Origin: Promicromonospora sp. AC04
GTDB taxonomy: Bacteria > Actinomycetota > Actinomycetes > Actinomycetales > Cellulomonadaceae
Assembly: GCF_003058225.1 (NCBI RefSeq)
Contig: NZ_QBUG01000015.1
Location: forward strand, 62,001-126,000
DNA: 64,000 nucleotides
Direction of reading: 5' to 3'
The position numbers and the translations under genes were made by a program. Positions 25,677-33,649 of the stretch are shown piece after piece. The notes beneath the pieces are model-generated. The model ran no database searches. It worked only from the letters and a program-made list of their open reading frames with translations, and was not told the DNA's origin. The number at the start of each line of letters is the position of its first letter. The stretch's first letter is position 1.

Positions 25677-26657
25677 ATGGAATACACCCGACTGGGCACG
25701 TCCGGGCTCAAGGTCAGCCGCCTGACCCTGGGGTGCATGAGCTTCGGCACCCCCAACGACTTCCAGCCATGGTCGCTCGGCGACGAGAAGGCCGGCCCCC
25801 TGTTTCGCCAGGCCGTGGAACTAGGCATCACGTTCTGGGACACCGCGAACGTCTATGGCGGCGGCACCTCGGAGGAGATCACCGGCCGTGCCATCCGCGA
25901 ATACGCGAGCCGTGAGGAGATCGTCCTGGCGACGAAGATCTACTGGCCGATGAGCCAGAACGCCGGCGGCGGGGGTTTGAGCCGTAAGGCGATCCTCGAG
26001 CAGGTCGACGGATCCCTCGCTCGGCTGGGCACCGACTACATAGATCTCATGCAGATCCACCGTTTCGACCCTGAAGTTCCCGTCGAAGAAACCATGGAGG
26101 CCTTCCACGACGTGATCAGGGCCGGCAAGGTCCGCTACATCGGCGCCTCATCGATGTGGGCATGGCAGTTCGCCAAGATGCAGCATGCCGCCGAGCGCAA
26201 CGGGTGGACGAAGTTCATCTCGATGCAGGACCAGTACAACCTGCTCCAGCGCGAGGAAGAGCGCGAGATGCAGGGGCTGCTCACCGACCAGGGTGTCGGC
26301 AACATGATCTGGAGCCCGCTCAACGGTGGCATCGTCGCGCGTCCGTGGGGCGACAAGAGCACCACGAGAGGCGCTTCGACGCCCGGCACGGACCAGTTCG
26401 GCCGGCCCATGTTCCTCGACTCCGACAAGGCCATCGTCGACGCGGTCGAGCGCATCGCCGCCGATCGCGGTGTCTCGATGGCGACGGTGGGACTGGCGTG
26501 GGTCCTGAAGAACCCCGTGGTCGACTCCCCGATCATCGGAGCGACGAAGGCGAAGCACATCACGGACGCCGTGGCAGCGCTCGAGCTCACACTGAGCGAC
26601 GAGGAGGTGACTGCGCTCGAGGCTCCGTACACCCCCCGCGATCCGACGTTCTTCTGA
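25677..26657 (+). CDS. Aldo/keto reductase (second, AKR11/Tas-like)
   Basis: A 326-residue aldo/keto reductase of the longer type. GTSGLKVSRLTLGCMSFG opens the barrel, FWDTANVYGGGTSEEITG holds catalytic Asp and Tyr, IVLATKIYW holds Lys, and DLMQIHRFDPEVPVEETMEA holds His. The C-terminal SPIIGATKAKHITDAVAAL is the cofactor-binding end. It belongs to a different subfamily than the first reductase in this operon, so the two probably act on different substrates. A hairpin follows 68 bases after its stop. Confidence 0.92.
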   Translation: MEYTRLGTSGLKVSRLTLGCMSFGTPNDFQPWSLGDEKAGPLFRQAVELGITFWDTANVYGGGTSEEITGRAIREYASREEIVLATKIYWPMSQNAGGGGLSRKAILEQVDGSLARLGTDYIDLMQIHRFDPEVPVEETMEAFHDVIRAGKVRYIGASSMWAWQFAKMQHAAERNGWTKFISMQDQYNLLQREEEREMQGLLTDQGVGNMIWSPLNGGIVARPWGDKSTTRGASTPGTDQFGRPMFLDSDKAIVDAVERIAADRGVSMATVGLAWVLKNPVVDSPIIGATKAKHITDAVAALELTLSDEEVTALEAPYTPRDPTFF

Positions 26658-26724
26658 GCCCGCTGAACTACCACCTGCCGAACGGCCGAACCCGAAGGCC
26701 GCGACACACTTTCTAGTCCATGGC

Positions 26725-26755
26725 CCCTCAGGCAGGCTGCCGTGAGGCCTGAGGG
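26725..26755. terminator. Hairpin between convergent genes
   Basis: Arms CCCTCAGGC (26725-26733) and GCCTGAGGG (26747-26755) are perfectly complementary with a 13-base loop, located between the end of the second aldo/keto reductase and the convergent end of the zinc-finger recombinase. There is no T run, as is common for actinobacterial terminators. It could alternatively mark one end of the recombinase element. Confidence 0.45.
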
Positions 26756-26757
26756 CG

Positions 26758-28497
26758 TCAAGGCTGGCTGCGGGACCGCGCGGGCGCCGGTGGTGGGGCG
26801 GCCGTGGCTGTGTAGCGCAGGGCGGTCTCGATACTGATGCCGAACAGGTCGCACAGTGCCCGCATGTCACCGCCGTTGGCGTGGGCCTCGGCCAGGATGC
26901 GATCCTCGCGCAGAGCCTGAGGGCGCAGTGTGGTCTTCTTCCACGGGAAGACGTGGCTGGGCGCGGTCAGGCGGCCCGCGGTGAACTGGGTCAGGAACAG
27001 GTGCGGGTTGATCGTGTGGGGCCAGCGTCGCTCGCGGTAGTCGAGCCACGCGGTCAGCCGCACCCTGACCGGGGCGGCCAGCGGGAGGCTGCGTCCATCC
27101 AGGGATAGTCGTCCGTCGACGATGTCGGTGACCAGCAGGTGCCGGGCCTGGTGGGCGGTCAGGGCATGGAACGCGATCAGGGCCACGGCCAACGCGGTAG
27201 CCGGATCGGGTGAGGCCAGGGCATTGCGGATCGCGGCGGTGTCCAGCGGCAGCGGGATGTTGCGCGGTGCCGGCTCCGTCTTCACACCGCGGGTCGGGTC
27301 GGTGAATATCAGCCGGCGGCCCCGAAGGACCGTAAACAGCGATCGCAGCCCTGTCAGCGCCGGTACTCGCTTCGTCGGGACGGTCGGCAGCGCATCGTAG
27401 ACGTCCTGGCTGGTGATCTCGGCCAGCGTCGTGACGCCGGCCTGCGCCCAGGCGGTCACGATCGGGGTGATCGCCAGGATCCTGACCCGGGCGGTAGCCG
27501 GGTCACGCTGCCGTTGCCGGGGAGCGCGTTTCGACCCGTCTAGCAGAACGAGCAGCCAGGTCTCCAGCTCGGTGCGCATCGGTTCGGGCAGGCTGGCGGT
27601 CTTGGACGCGAAGTAGACCTCGACCCGACGGGGCCGGTCGTCGATGAGCAGGCCGGCGGCGGCCAGCACGTCCAGGGTCGAGGCGATGTTGCCGTCGTAG
27701 GCGGGCAGCACGAGCACGTCGCTCGCGCGGATCTTCGCCTCGGGAGTGTCGCGCAGGGTCTGCAGCAGCTTCAGGGACCGGATGACGTCGTTGCGCTGAT
27801 TGGCTCTCCAGCCGAACTTCTCCGTGTGCTCGAGCACGACCTGGTGGCAGTACCGGGTCAATTCGCTGTTCTCCCAGTCGGCCAGGCGCCGCACGACCTT
27901 CGGGTCGGGTGCCATCTCGAACAGTGCGAGCTGCTCCCCCGGCGCCGGTCTGAACGGGCTGGTTGGCGGGCTGGGGCGACGCCTGGACGGTGCGCGCAGC
28001 CGCGGTGTCTTACGCCGATGGAAGTGCATGTTCGCGAAGAACATCTGCTGGCCGTGCTTGTTCGCCCCGACCAGGTCCAGGGCACGTCCCGGCTCCTGGA
28101 GCATGCGGGCCTGTTCGTAGCACAACCGGCACGCCCCGGAATCGCCCAGACGGGAGGTGCGCCCGCAGTAGTCGCACCGGCCTTCGGGGAAGTGCTGACG
28201 CCACCAGCGGCAGGTCCAGCACAGCCAGTTGTGGTGGCGGTAGACGCCCCAGGCCAGGCAGTCCTTGCACGAGGACAGGAACAGCGGCGCCCCGGGATGG
28301 CAGCGGTCGCACAGGCCCTGACTGAAATACCGGTCCGAGCCGCATCCGCGGCACGGTGGAGCAGCGAACGGCCCGCCGGGCAGGCAGTCGTAGCAGTAGT
28401 CGACCCGCGGCTTGCTCCACGCGACGCGGTTGGTCGCGCACGCGATGCATGTCGGCGGCGGTCGCAGCGCGGCCGACGGCCCGGCGGCCGGGCTCAC
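26758..28497 (-). CDS. Zinc-ribbon tyrosine-recombinase-like protein with degenerate active site
   Basis: A 579-residue protein. The first 130 residues hold at least six CxxC pairs (CIACATN, CRGCG, CDRC, CKDC, CWTC, CDYCG), forming several zinc ribbons. The middle is helical. The C-terminal third resembles the catalytic fold of tyrosine recombinases, ending in LFGISIETALRYTATA with a possible Tyr. The usual box with the first Arg reads ALTAHQARHLL, and the HxxR box is replaced by QALREDR, so catalysis is doubtful. It overlaps the regulator gene by four bases and is the third gene of the recombinase trio, probably a DNA-targeting partner. Confidence 0.7.
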   Translation of the reverse strand: MSPAAGPSAALRPPPTCIACATNRVAWSKPRVDYCYDCLPGGPFAAPPCRGCGSDRYFSQGLCDRCHPGAPLFLSSCKDCLAWGVYRHHNWLCWTCRWWRQHFPEGRCDYCGRTSRLGDSGACRLCYEQARMLQEPGRALDLVGANKHGQQMFFANMHFHRRKTPRLRAPSRRRPSPPTSPFRPAPGEQLALFEMAPDPKVVRRLADWENSELTRYCHQVVLEHTEKFGWRANQRNDVIRSLKLLQTLRDTPEAKIRASDVLVLPAYDGNIASTLDVLAAAGLLIDDRPRRVEVYFASKTASLPEPMRTELETWLLVLLDGSKRAPRQRQRDPATARVRILAITPIVTAWAQAGVTTLAEITSQDVYDALPTVPTKRVPALTGLRSLFTVLRGRRLIFTDPTRGVKTEPAPRNIPLPLDTAAIRNALASPDPATALAVALIAFHALTAHQARHLLVTDIVDGRLSLDGRSLPLAAPVRVRLTAWLDYRERRWPHTINPHLFLTQFTAGRLTAPSHVFPWKKTTLRPQALREDRILAEAHANGGDMRALCDLFGISIETALRYTATAAPPPAPARSRSQP

Positions 28498-28817
28498 AAC
28501 GGCGGGTCAGAACGTGGCCTGCCGAACCGGGGCGTGACCACCGACGCCGACCCACCGACGGCCTTCTCTACTTCTTCGGGACGCCGTCGGGCAGCAGCCT
28601 TGTCCGGCTCCGGGATGAGGAGCTCCGCCGGGTCGCAGTCCAGGACCAGGCAGATCACGTCGAGATCGTCCAAGCGCACCGTGGTCGGGGTTCCGGTCCA
28701 CAGCCCTGACATCTTGCCCGCGCTGATCTCCAGGCCCGCCTCGGCCAACAGCCGCCGCAGCTCGTTCGACTTCCAGATGCCACGCTCGGCGGCCTTCATC
28801 CTCAGGTTCCACTTCAC
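28494..28817 (-). CDS. Small XRE-type helix-turn-helix protein of the recombinase trio
   Basis: A 107-residue protein starting at GTG, four bases after the recombinase stop, with GGAGGG-like sequence at the end of that gene as ribosome-binding site. Residues 1-70 form a Cro/C1-like helix-turn-helix: NLRMKAAERGIWKSNELRRL, LEISAGKMSGLWTGTPTTVR and LDVICLVLDCDPAELL. The tail is charged. In similar trios this gene sits between the two recombinases and presumably regulates them or assists synapsis. Its stop overlaps the start of the zinc-ribbon protein. Confidence 0.75.
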   Translation of the reverse strand: MKWNLRMKAAERGIWKSNELRRLLAEAGLEISAGKMSGLWTGTPTTVRLDDLDVICLVLDCDPAELLIPEPDKAAARRRPEEVEKAVGGSASVVTPRFGRPRSDPPL

Positions 28818-28821
28818 AGGC

Positions 28822-29901
28822 TCACACCGTCCCTCCGAATCGAGTCTCCAGCCGGCGGTTCGCGCTGGCCCACGCCTGCTCGACGTGATCGCTGGAGACA
28901 TGGATGTAACGCGTCGTGGTCGAGAGCCACTCATGACCCAGCACGTCCTGGATCGCCTTGAGGTCCATGCCCGCCCCGTACAGCGACGAGGCACAGTAAT
29001 GGCGCAGCACGTGCGGCCCCATCCGGTCGGCCCACGCTGGCAAGAACTGCACGGTGCTCGTCTTCAGCCCGTGGCGCAACACGTCGTCGCTCGCCCGACA
29101 GCACCGCCCTGTCGCCCGGTCACGTCGCTCCGAGGGCAGCATCGGTGCATCAGGGTCCGACCAATCCTCGCCGAACTGGTGACGCACCTCCGCGAGCCAC
29201 CAGTCGATCAGCTTGTCCGCGCCGTTGATCGCCGGGACCAGCCGCTGCTTCGGCCCCCGGCCACGGCTGCCCTTGCCGAACCGAACGTGCAGCTTGCCCG
29301 CCACGCCGAGGTCCGGACGCCAGTCCCGGATGTCCAGTCCGACCGTCTCACCGATGCGCAAACCCAGGCGCCGCCACAGCGAAGCCGCGAAGTAGTCCCG
29401 CGCCGCTGGCAGGTACTTACGTGCCTGCGCAATCGACAGCCGCCACCCGGTGAACAGCTCCTCGACCTCAAGGTCCGACGGCGGGACCCGAACCCGGCTC
29501 AGCGCCGAGCCTGACTGCCGGTTGAACTCGTCGATCGGCTGCCCGACGACGAACCCCGTGATCGCGTGCAGGTCACCCTGGTAGCGGGCGATCACGAAGT
29601 CGTAGAACTGCGCCAACATCCCCGCCTTGCCCGCACGCGTGCTCGCTGCCCGGCCCGCACGTCGCTGGCCGACCAGGTACCGGTCAGCATCGTCCGTCGT
29701 CGCCGACCACAACGCGCCGGTCAAGCACTGCCGGAACTCGAAGACGACCGCGCGCGACGACGCCACGTGCGCGTCGGTCAGCCCCGCAGCACACATCGCC
29801 AGGGCGTACTGGTCGACCAGCTCCTGCTCGAAGTCCTCGACGTCCTGCTCACCACGCAGCGCGCGCGGTGAGCCGATGTTGCGCACCACGGCGAGGCTCA
29901 C
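28822..29901 (-). CDS. Tyrosine recombinase of a three-gene transposon
   Basis: A 359-residue site-specific recombinase with a complete active site: first Arg in WRRLGLRIGETVGLDI, HxxR in HVLRHYCASS (His297, Arg300), His323 in VLGHEWLSTT and nucleophile Tyr332 in TTRYIHV. An N-terminal SAM-like core-binding domain covers about 25-130. It starts at GTG. It is the only member of the trio with all catalytic residues, so it should do the strand exchange. The order recombinase, HTH, large recombinase-like protein resembles Tn554-type elements. Confidence 0.88.
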   Translation of the reverse strand: MSLAVVRNIGSPRALRGEQDVEDFEQELVDQYALAMCAAGLTDAHVASSRAVVFEFRQCLTGALWSATTDDADRYLVGQRRAGRAASTRAGKAGMLAQFYDFVIARYQGDLHAITGFVVGQPIDEFNRQSGSALSRVRVPPSDLEVEELFTGWRLSIAQARKYLPAARDYFAASLWRRLGLRIGETVGLDIRDWRPDLGVAGKLHVRFGKGSRGRGPKQRLVPAINGADKLIDWWLAEVRHQFGEDWSDPDAPMLPSERRDRATGRCCRASDDVLRHGLKTSTVQFLPAWADRMGPHVLRHYCASSLYGAGMDLKAIQDVLGHEWLSTTTRYIHVSSDHVEQAWASANRRLETRFGGTV

Positions 29902-30158
29902 TCCGCCGCCAGTTCACTCGAACGAGTCATATCGACATCATTACCGACAACTGTTCAGAATTTCTGACGACACGCCGGAATTCTCGTACACCCTAGAACG
30001 TGTCACCCACCTGCATCGCAGGCCGTGACCGACAGCAGAGCCCGGATCGAACTCACGGCAATAGAGACAGACCTCTAGGCATATACCGACGGTAGCGGTC
30101 GCCGGCAGAGGGCGGCCCCGTCTGACCACGCACCCACCGTATCGATCGGAGGACCACC

Positions 30159-31046
30159 ATGGACACGCTGGACAGGATCGCCGAGCTCGCCGCCGACGAC
30201 CGGACCGCGCGGATCGCCCTGACGCTGGGCTGCCAGGCGGGCGACGATCTCGCCGCTCTGGCCGTGGCACAGCACGGCGCGATCGAGACGCTGCACTACG
30301 TCCTCACCGGGCCCAAGCCCGGCGAGACGCTACCTATCCGGGACTGGCGCGAGGCGATTGCCCACCGCCTGGATCCCGACAAGCTGGAGACGGTCCTGGA
30401 GCAGGCGCAGGAGCTCGGGCTGGAGGTGGTGATCCCGTCCGATCCAGGCTGGCCGATCCCGCGAACCGACACAACACCTGTGCCGTTGGCGCTGTGGACG
30501 CAGGGGGACGCCACGCTCCTGGCCGGGCCGCACACGTCGCGGTGCGCGGTCGTCGGGTCTCGGGCCGGGACCGACTACGGGGTCAAGGTCACCCACGACC
30601 TGGTCGCCGGACTCGCCCAGCAGGGTGTCACCGTCGTCAGCGGCGGGTCGCACGCGATCGGCACTGCAGCGCTTCGAGCGGCATCGGCCTATGGCGGGCG
30701 CGTCGTGGTGGGCCTGGCCGGGGGCCTCGACCAGTTCTTCCCTGCCGGCAATGCCGCAAGGTTCGAACGGGTCGCCCGCGAGGGTGGGGTCCTGGTCAGT
30801 GCCGACCCACCTGGCCTGCGCGCCGGACGGACCCGGTTCTTGATGCGCAACCGACTCATCGCGGCCCTGTCCGGGGCGGTGGTCGTCACCGACCGAGGCG
30901 AGCCAGCACTCGCTCGTCCTGGGCGTCGCCCGCCACGCCACCCGGATGGGCCGCCCTGTGGGAGCCGTGCCCGGCCCGGTCACCAGCGTTATCTGCGGTC
31001 CGCGGCATTGCCTGCCTGTCTCCGACCGGATTCGAGATGTCAATGA
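30159..31046 (+). pseudogene. dprA-like gene, first copy, frameshifted and truncated
   Basis: The first 245 codons are a DprA/Smf Rossmann domain: VVGSRAGTDYGVKVTHDLVA, VVSGGSHAIGTAALRAA, VVGLAGGLDQFFPAGNA and GRTRFLMRNRLIAALSGAVV. Near 30888-30895 ACCG is present twice in tandem; this four-base duplication shifts the frame. In the shifted frame the gene continues as SLVLGVARHATRMGRPVGAV and PGPVTS, then family similarity stops near 30988. DprA loads RecA on incoming single-stranded DNA. This copy has lost its C-terminal part, a candidate for which lies at 33318-33530. It is about 60 percent similar in pattern to the intact copy at 33650. Confidence 0.75.
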
Positions 31047-31125
31047 CGTCAGTAACAGTCCTGGGAGTTGGTCAACAGAACGCAGGTTGAGAACGCCCGG
31101 GCCTAAAGACGCAAGGCCGCGCCTC

Positions 31126-31320
31126 CTACCGAAGGTCAGGGTCGACGCCTCGCTCGCGCAGAATGTCGGAGATGACGGCCACATCTTCAAGAGCGTCCAT
31201 CCCCCTCGGATCGTAGATCCCAAGCTTGCCGCCGATCACACGATTGGAATCCAGCAGCACGCGGAGCGCCGGAGTCGGTATCGGTCGGAACTTCTCGAAC
31301 TTTTGCTCAGCGCTCATCAA
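31126..31320 (-). CDS. Small protein at the 3' end of the caspase cassette
   Basis: 64 residues, MMSAEQKFEKFRPIPTPALR at the N-terminus and ISDILRERGVDPDLR at the end. It lies 34 bases after the caspase gene on the same strand and has the same lower-GC composition as that cassette. Family not recognised. It could be a regulatory subunit or immunity-like partner of the caspase. Confidence 0.45.
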   Translation of the reverse strand: MMSAEQKFEKFRPIPTPALRVLLDSNRVIGGKLGIYDPRGMDALEDVAVISDILRERGVDPDLR

Positions 31321-31354
31321 TTAACCGTCCTCGTTCTGTGCGGTCGATTTGCTC

Positions 31355-32104
31355 TTACGGGATACGCGTCGTGTCAGACTCATCGAAAGAATCAGCGGAC
31401 AGCCGGATCCACGTCCCCATGTTGTAGCTCTCGACGAGCGGACGCGGAAGCCCCTGCGCGTGCATCTTGTCGGCGGCCAGCGAGAAGGCAAAGCCGAGCT
31501 CCGGCCCGAACCCTTGGGACCCAGACCAGAGCACGTCAAGCAAGCTTCTCGTGAAGTACGTCTGCGGCTTGGTCACGTTGGTTTCGTACCACGCGAGGGA
31601 CCGCGTGCCTGAAGCCATCAACGAGATGACCGCGTTGCCGTGCAAGATATCGTCCCGCGACGCGACACGGCTAGATGCAGTCGCCGCGGCCCCGGCAAAA
31701 CAGCAGTCCAGGATCACGATCTTGCGTCGTGCTTTGCAGTTCTCGATCAGGTGCCGGACCATTTCCCATTCAAGGCTCGTCGTCCTGACATTTCCTAGTT
31801 TGGACCCTTGTAGGCCAAGGTACAACTGCTTGCGATCGTCCAGGAGGCCGTGCCCCACGTAGTAGAACAGTGCTGTGTGGGTGACGTCCTGGAGTGCGTT
31901 CTGGATCTTTTCGGCTGCGTTCCCGAAATTTCTCTCTTCAAGAATCGGCGTGACACGTTTGTCAGGCCACGAGCCACCTTGCGGGTGGGATAAGAAGTCG
32001 TACATCCTCTGGAGGCTGTTTTCCGCGGCGGGCAGATTGGCAAGGAACTCGTCGTCGTAGTTCCATGTTCCAGCAAGGACTGCCCGTGATGTCGACCGGG
32101 TCAT
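31355..32104 (-). CDS. Caspase-family protease of a conflict/defence cassette
   Basis: A 249-residue C14 caspase-like protease. Catalytic His85 lies in FYYVGHGLLDD and catalytic Cys135 in IVILDCCFAGAA; ENSLQRMYDFL and VISLMASGTRSLAWYE match other conserved parts of the fold. There is no separate sensor domain in the polypeptide. The gene begins inside the stop of the EACC1 gene. In the EACC1-type NTP-independent modules described by Aravind and colleagues a caspase is a common effector, cleaving host proteins after infection and causing cell death. GC content is visibly lower than in the rest of the element. Confidence 0.88.
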   Translation of the reverse strand: MTRSTSRAVLAGTWNYDDEFLANLPAAENSLQRMYDFLSHPQGGSWPDKRVTPILEERNFGNAAEKIQNALQDVTHTALFYYVGHGLLDDRKQLYLGLQGSKLGNVRTTSLEWEMVRHLIENCKARRKIVILDCCFAGAAATASSRVASRDDILHGNAVISLMASGTRSLAWYETNVTKPQTYFTRSLLDVLWSGSQGFGPELGFAFSLAADKMHAQGLPRPLVESYNMGTWIRLSADSFDESDTTRIP

Positions 32105-32451
32105 TTAGTTGTGCAGTCGTTCGAGTTCAGAAGATCCTTGAGTTCGTCGAGGTTGAATCCTGAGGCGTCGACCTCGATGATCCGGTCGCCCTTCTGAACC
32201 TTCACCTTCACGTGCTTGCGCAGCGCCGCGAGCGTTGCTGGGATTGCCCCGATGATCGCGATGATGATGGTTGGATCACCCAAGATCTGGATGATCTCGG
32301 CGGTGCCGAGTGCGCCTTCCTCGGGTGGCAGTGTGTGTGACCGTACGTCGATGCGGGCGTCGTAGCGTAGTTCTTCGCGTAGCCTGTCAGTTATCTGTTC
32401 GTCGGAGGACCAGATCTGGATGGTCACAGGGCTCTGTGCGACGTTACTCAC
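32101..32451 (-). CDS. EACC1-like (effector-associated constant component) protein
   Basis: A 116-residue protein with the EACC1 pattern: a beta-strand and helix N-terminus (VTIQIWSSDEQITDRLREEL), a central hydrophobic hairpin (IIQILGDPTIIIAIIGAIPA) and a basic end KVKVQKGDRIIEVDASGFNL. EACC1 proteins are found next to caspase, trypsin or other effectors in bacterial conflict systems and are thought to place or hold the effector at a membrane. Both ends overlap the neighbouring genes by four bases, so the three are produced in fixed ratio. Confidence 0.75.
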   Translation of the reverse strand: MSNVAQSPVTIQIWSSDEQITDRLREELRYDARIDVRSHTLPPEEGALGTAEIIQILGDPTIIIAIIGAIPATLAALRKHVKVKVQKGDRIIEVDASGFNLDELKDLLNSNDCTTK

Positions 32452-32900
32452 TCTTCCTCCGTTGGAGGTCGCATTGCGCGCTCGATCTTCTCGACGAGCT
32501 GGGACGACATGAAGTAGAGCTCACCCCTGGGGTTGGCGCCCTCCGGGACCTCAGGATCTGCTGCGATCGCACGTGCGCTCCTGGCGGCATCAAGTGCGGC
32601 TGGGAAGTTGCCGAATGAGGCGTGAATCTGCGCGCTGAGGTACTGAAGGTGGAAGAGGTCCCAGAAGAGGACATCAGGCGAAAATCCTCGCCGCTCCTTC
32701 TCGTCCAGGAGCTCCTTGTTCAACTGTGCCCGCTTGGCAGCATCGTCGAGTCGGCCCGCTTGTAGATCAAGGACCGCAGTGCTCAGTATCGTGGCGGCTG
32801 TCTCCACGAGCTCGTGGTCCGAGGTATTCTCAAGGTCGAGTTCGCCAGGGTGGATGGGCACATCGGCCGATCGGTCGTCGCCTTCCCGTTCCTCGCCCAT
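32448..32900 (-). CDS. TPR-like helical protein of the caspase/EACC1 cassette
   Basis: A 150-residue acidic protein. After a charged N-terminus it has helix pairs with TPR-like spacing: AATILSTAVLDLQAGRLDDA, WDLFHLQYLSAQIHASFGNF and PAALDAARSARAIAADPEVP. It would be the first gene of the operon and a likely sensor or adaptor that binds a partner and controls the caspase. ATG at 32900 was chosen because the protein becomes acidic and ordered there; an upstream ATG at 32969 would add a basic leader. It overlaps the EACC1 gene (ATGA). Confidence 0.65.
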   Translation of the reverse strand: MGEEREGDDRSADVPIHPGELDLENTSDHELVETAATILSTAVLDLQAGRLDDAAKRAQLNKELLDEKERRGFSPDVLFWDLFHLQYLSAQIHASFGNFPAALDAARSARAIAADPEVPEGANPRGELYFMSSQLVEKIERAMRPPTEEE

Positions 32901-33002
32901 TTGCCGCCCCCGCAGTCGACTCCGGTATCCAAGTGGTGCATAACCTACCGAAATGCGAGTTCTCGTCAACAGTATTTCGGTACACCCAGGGCAGAATGAG
33001 GT

Positions 33003-33236
33003 TCAGGTAGATCGCTGTGCCGAGCCCGTAGGCCTCGGCACCGAACGACTCGAGACCACACTGCGCACCGTGTTCGGCGATGCCCCGGACTCGTCCAGCG
33101 ACCGCAGCCAGTCACACGCCGCCGGATGGATGAGGCCGCTTGCGCGGTCGAACACGACGGGCAGCTCGCCACCCGACGCCGAACGGACACGGCGGAATCC
33201 GTACACCCTCGCAGTGAACATCAGCCTGACGAGCAT
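33003..33236 (-). pseudogene. Tyrosine integrase remnant (N-terminal part only)
   Basis: The frame encodes GELPVVFDRASGLIHPAACD and WLRSLDESGASPNTVR, a pattern typical of the core-binding (SAM-like) domain start of actinobacterial site-specific integrases, where a target-site recognition loop precedes WLxxLxxRGxSPNTVR. The similarity ends after that, with a frameshift and no catalytic domain. It lies upstream of the caspase operon on the same strand, suggesting that the cassette travelled with or was inserted by an integrase element. Confidence 0.45.
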
Positions 33237-33317
33237 CTGTCACTGACACTCCGGCGGCACTGTCCATGTCAGGAGACGCACCCAGCGCACCTGACAGTCG
33301 TGAACAGCACCACGGCA

Positions 33318-33530
33318 CCAGAGATAACCAGCGCTGCCAGCGACGGAGTCAACAGCCTGCTACGCGAACGCGCCGCGCACGTGATCATCCACTCCGGCGA
33401 CGCCATCGCGCTGCTCACGGCCGGAACCCGGACCACAGCCTCGTCCCATCCCGCACACAGCCGCGCACCGTCACGGCCCGGACACGTAGACAACAGCCCA
33501 CCGGGCCGGCCCGCCGAGCCCACGCTCTGA
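33318..33530 (+). pseudogene. dprA-like C-terminal fragment
   Basis: In frame the DNA reads PEITSAASDGVNSLLRERAA, HVIIHSGDAIALLTAG, then a Pro-rich tail. It aligns with the C-terminus of the intact dprA-like protein (GEITIPSSAGSNELLRQHTA, RVITHASDAMDLITA). It lacks any N-terminal part, and the 5' dprA fragment at 30159 lacks this part. Both broken ends contain ACCAGCG (30982-30988 and 33327-33333), so an insertion between the two copies could explain both halves. The frame is open at the front for some 60 codons without a clear start. Confidence 0.55.
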
Positions 33531-33649
33531 CCCGCCGATCCGGTCGACCCGCGCACCCCCGTCGCACACCAGCTGGCCACGGAGATCAGGGCGTGACGTT
33601 GCGGATGCACCTGGTTGCTACCAGAACGCACCACCGACGGGGGCACAGC

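Larger units (their letters stand above)
26725..29993. mobile_element. Three-gene tyrosine-recombinase transposon
   Basis: The three overlapping minus-strand genes form one unit between the metabolic cargo and the broken dprA gene. Tn554-like elements have no terminal inverted repeats and make no target duplication, and none are seen here. The limits given are the hairpin on the left and, on the right, a short palindrome CAGAATTTCTG followed by GTACACCC near 29955-29993. The limits are estimates. Confidence 0.5.

Noticed and set aside
26758-29901. Recombinase-in-trio (RIT) element
   Set aside because: RIT elements have three full tyrosine recombinases; here the middle gene is a small XRE protein and the third is eroded.
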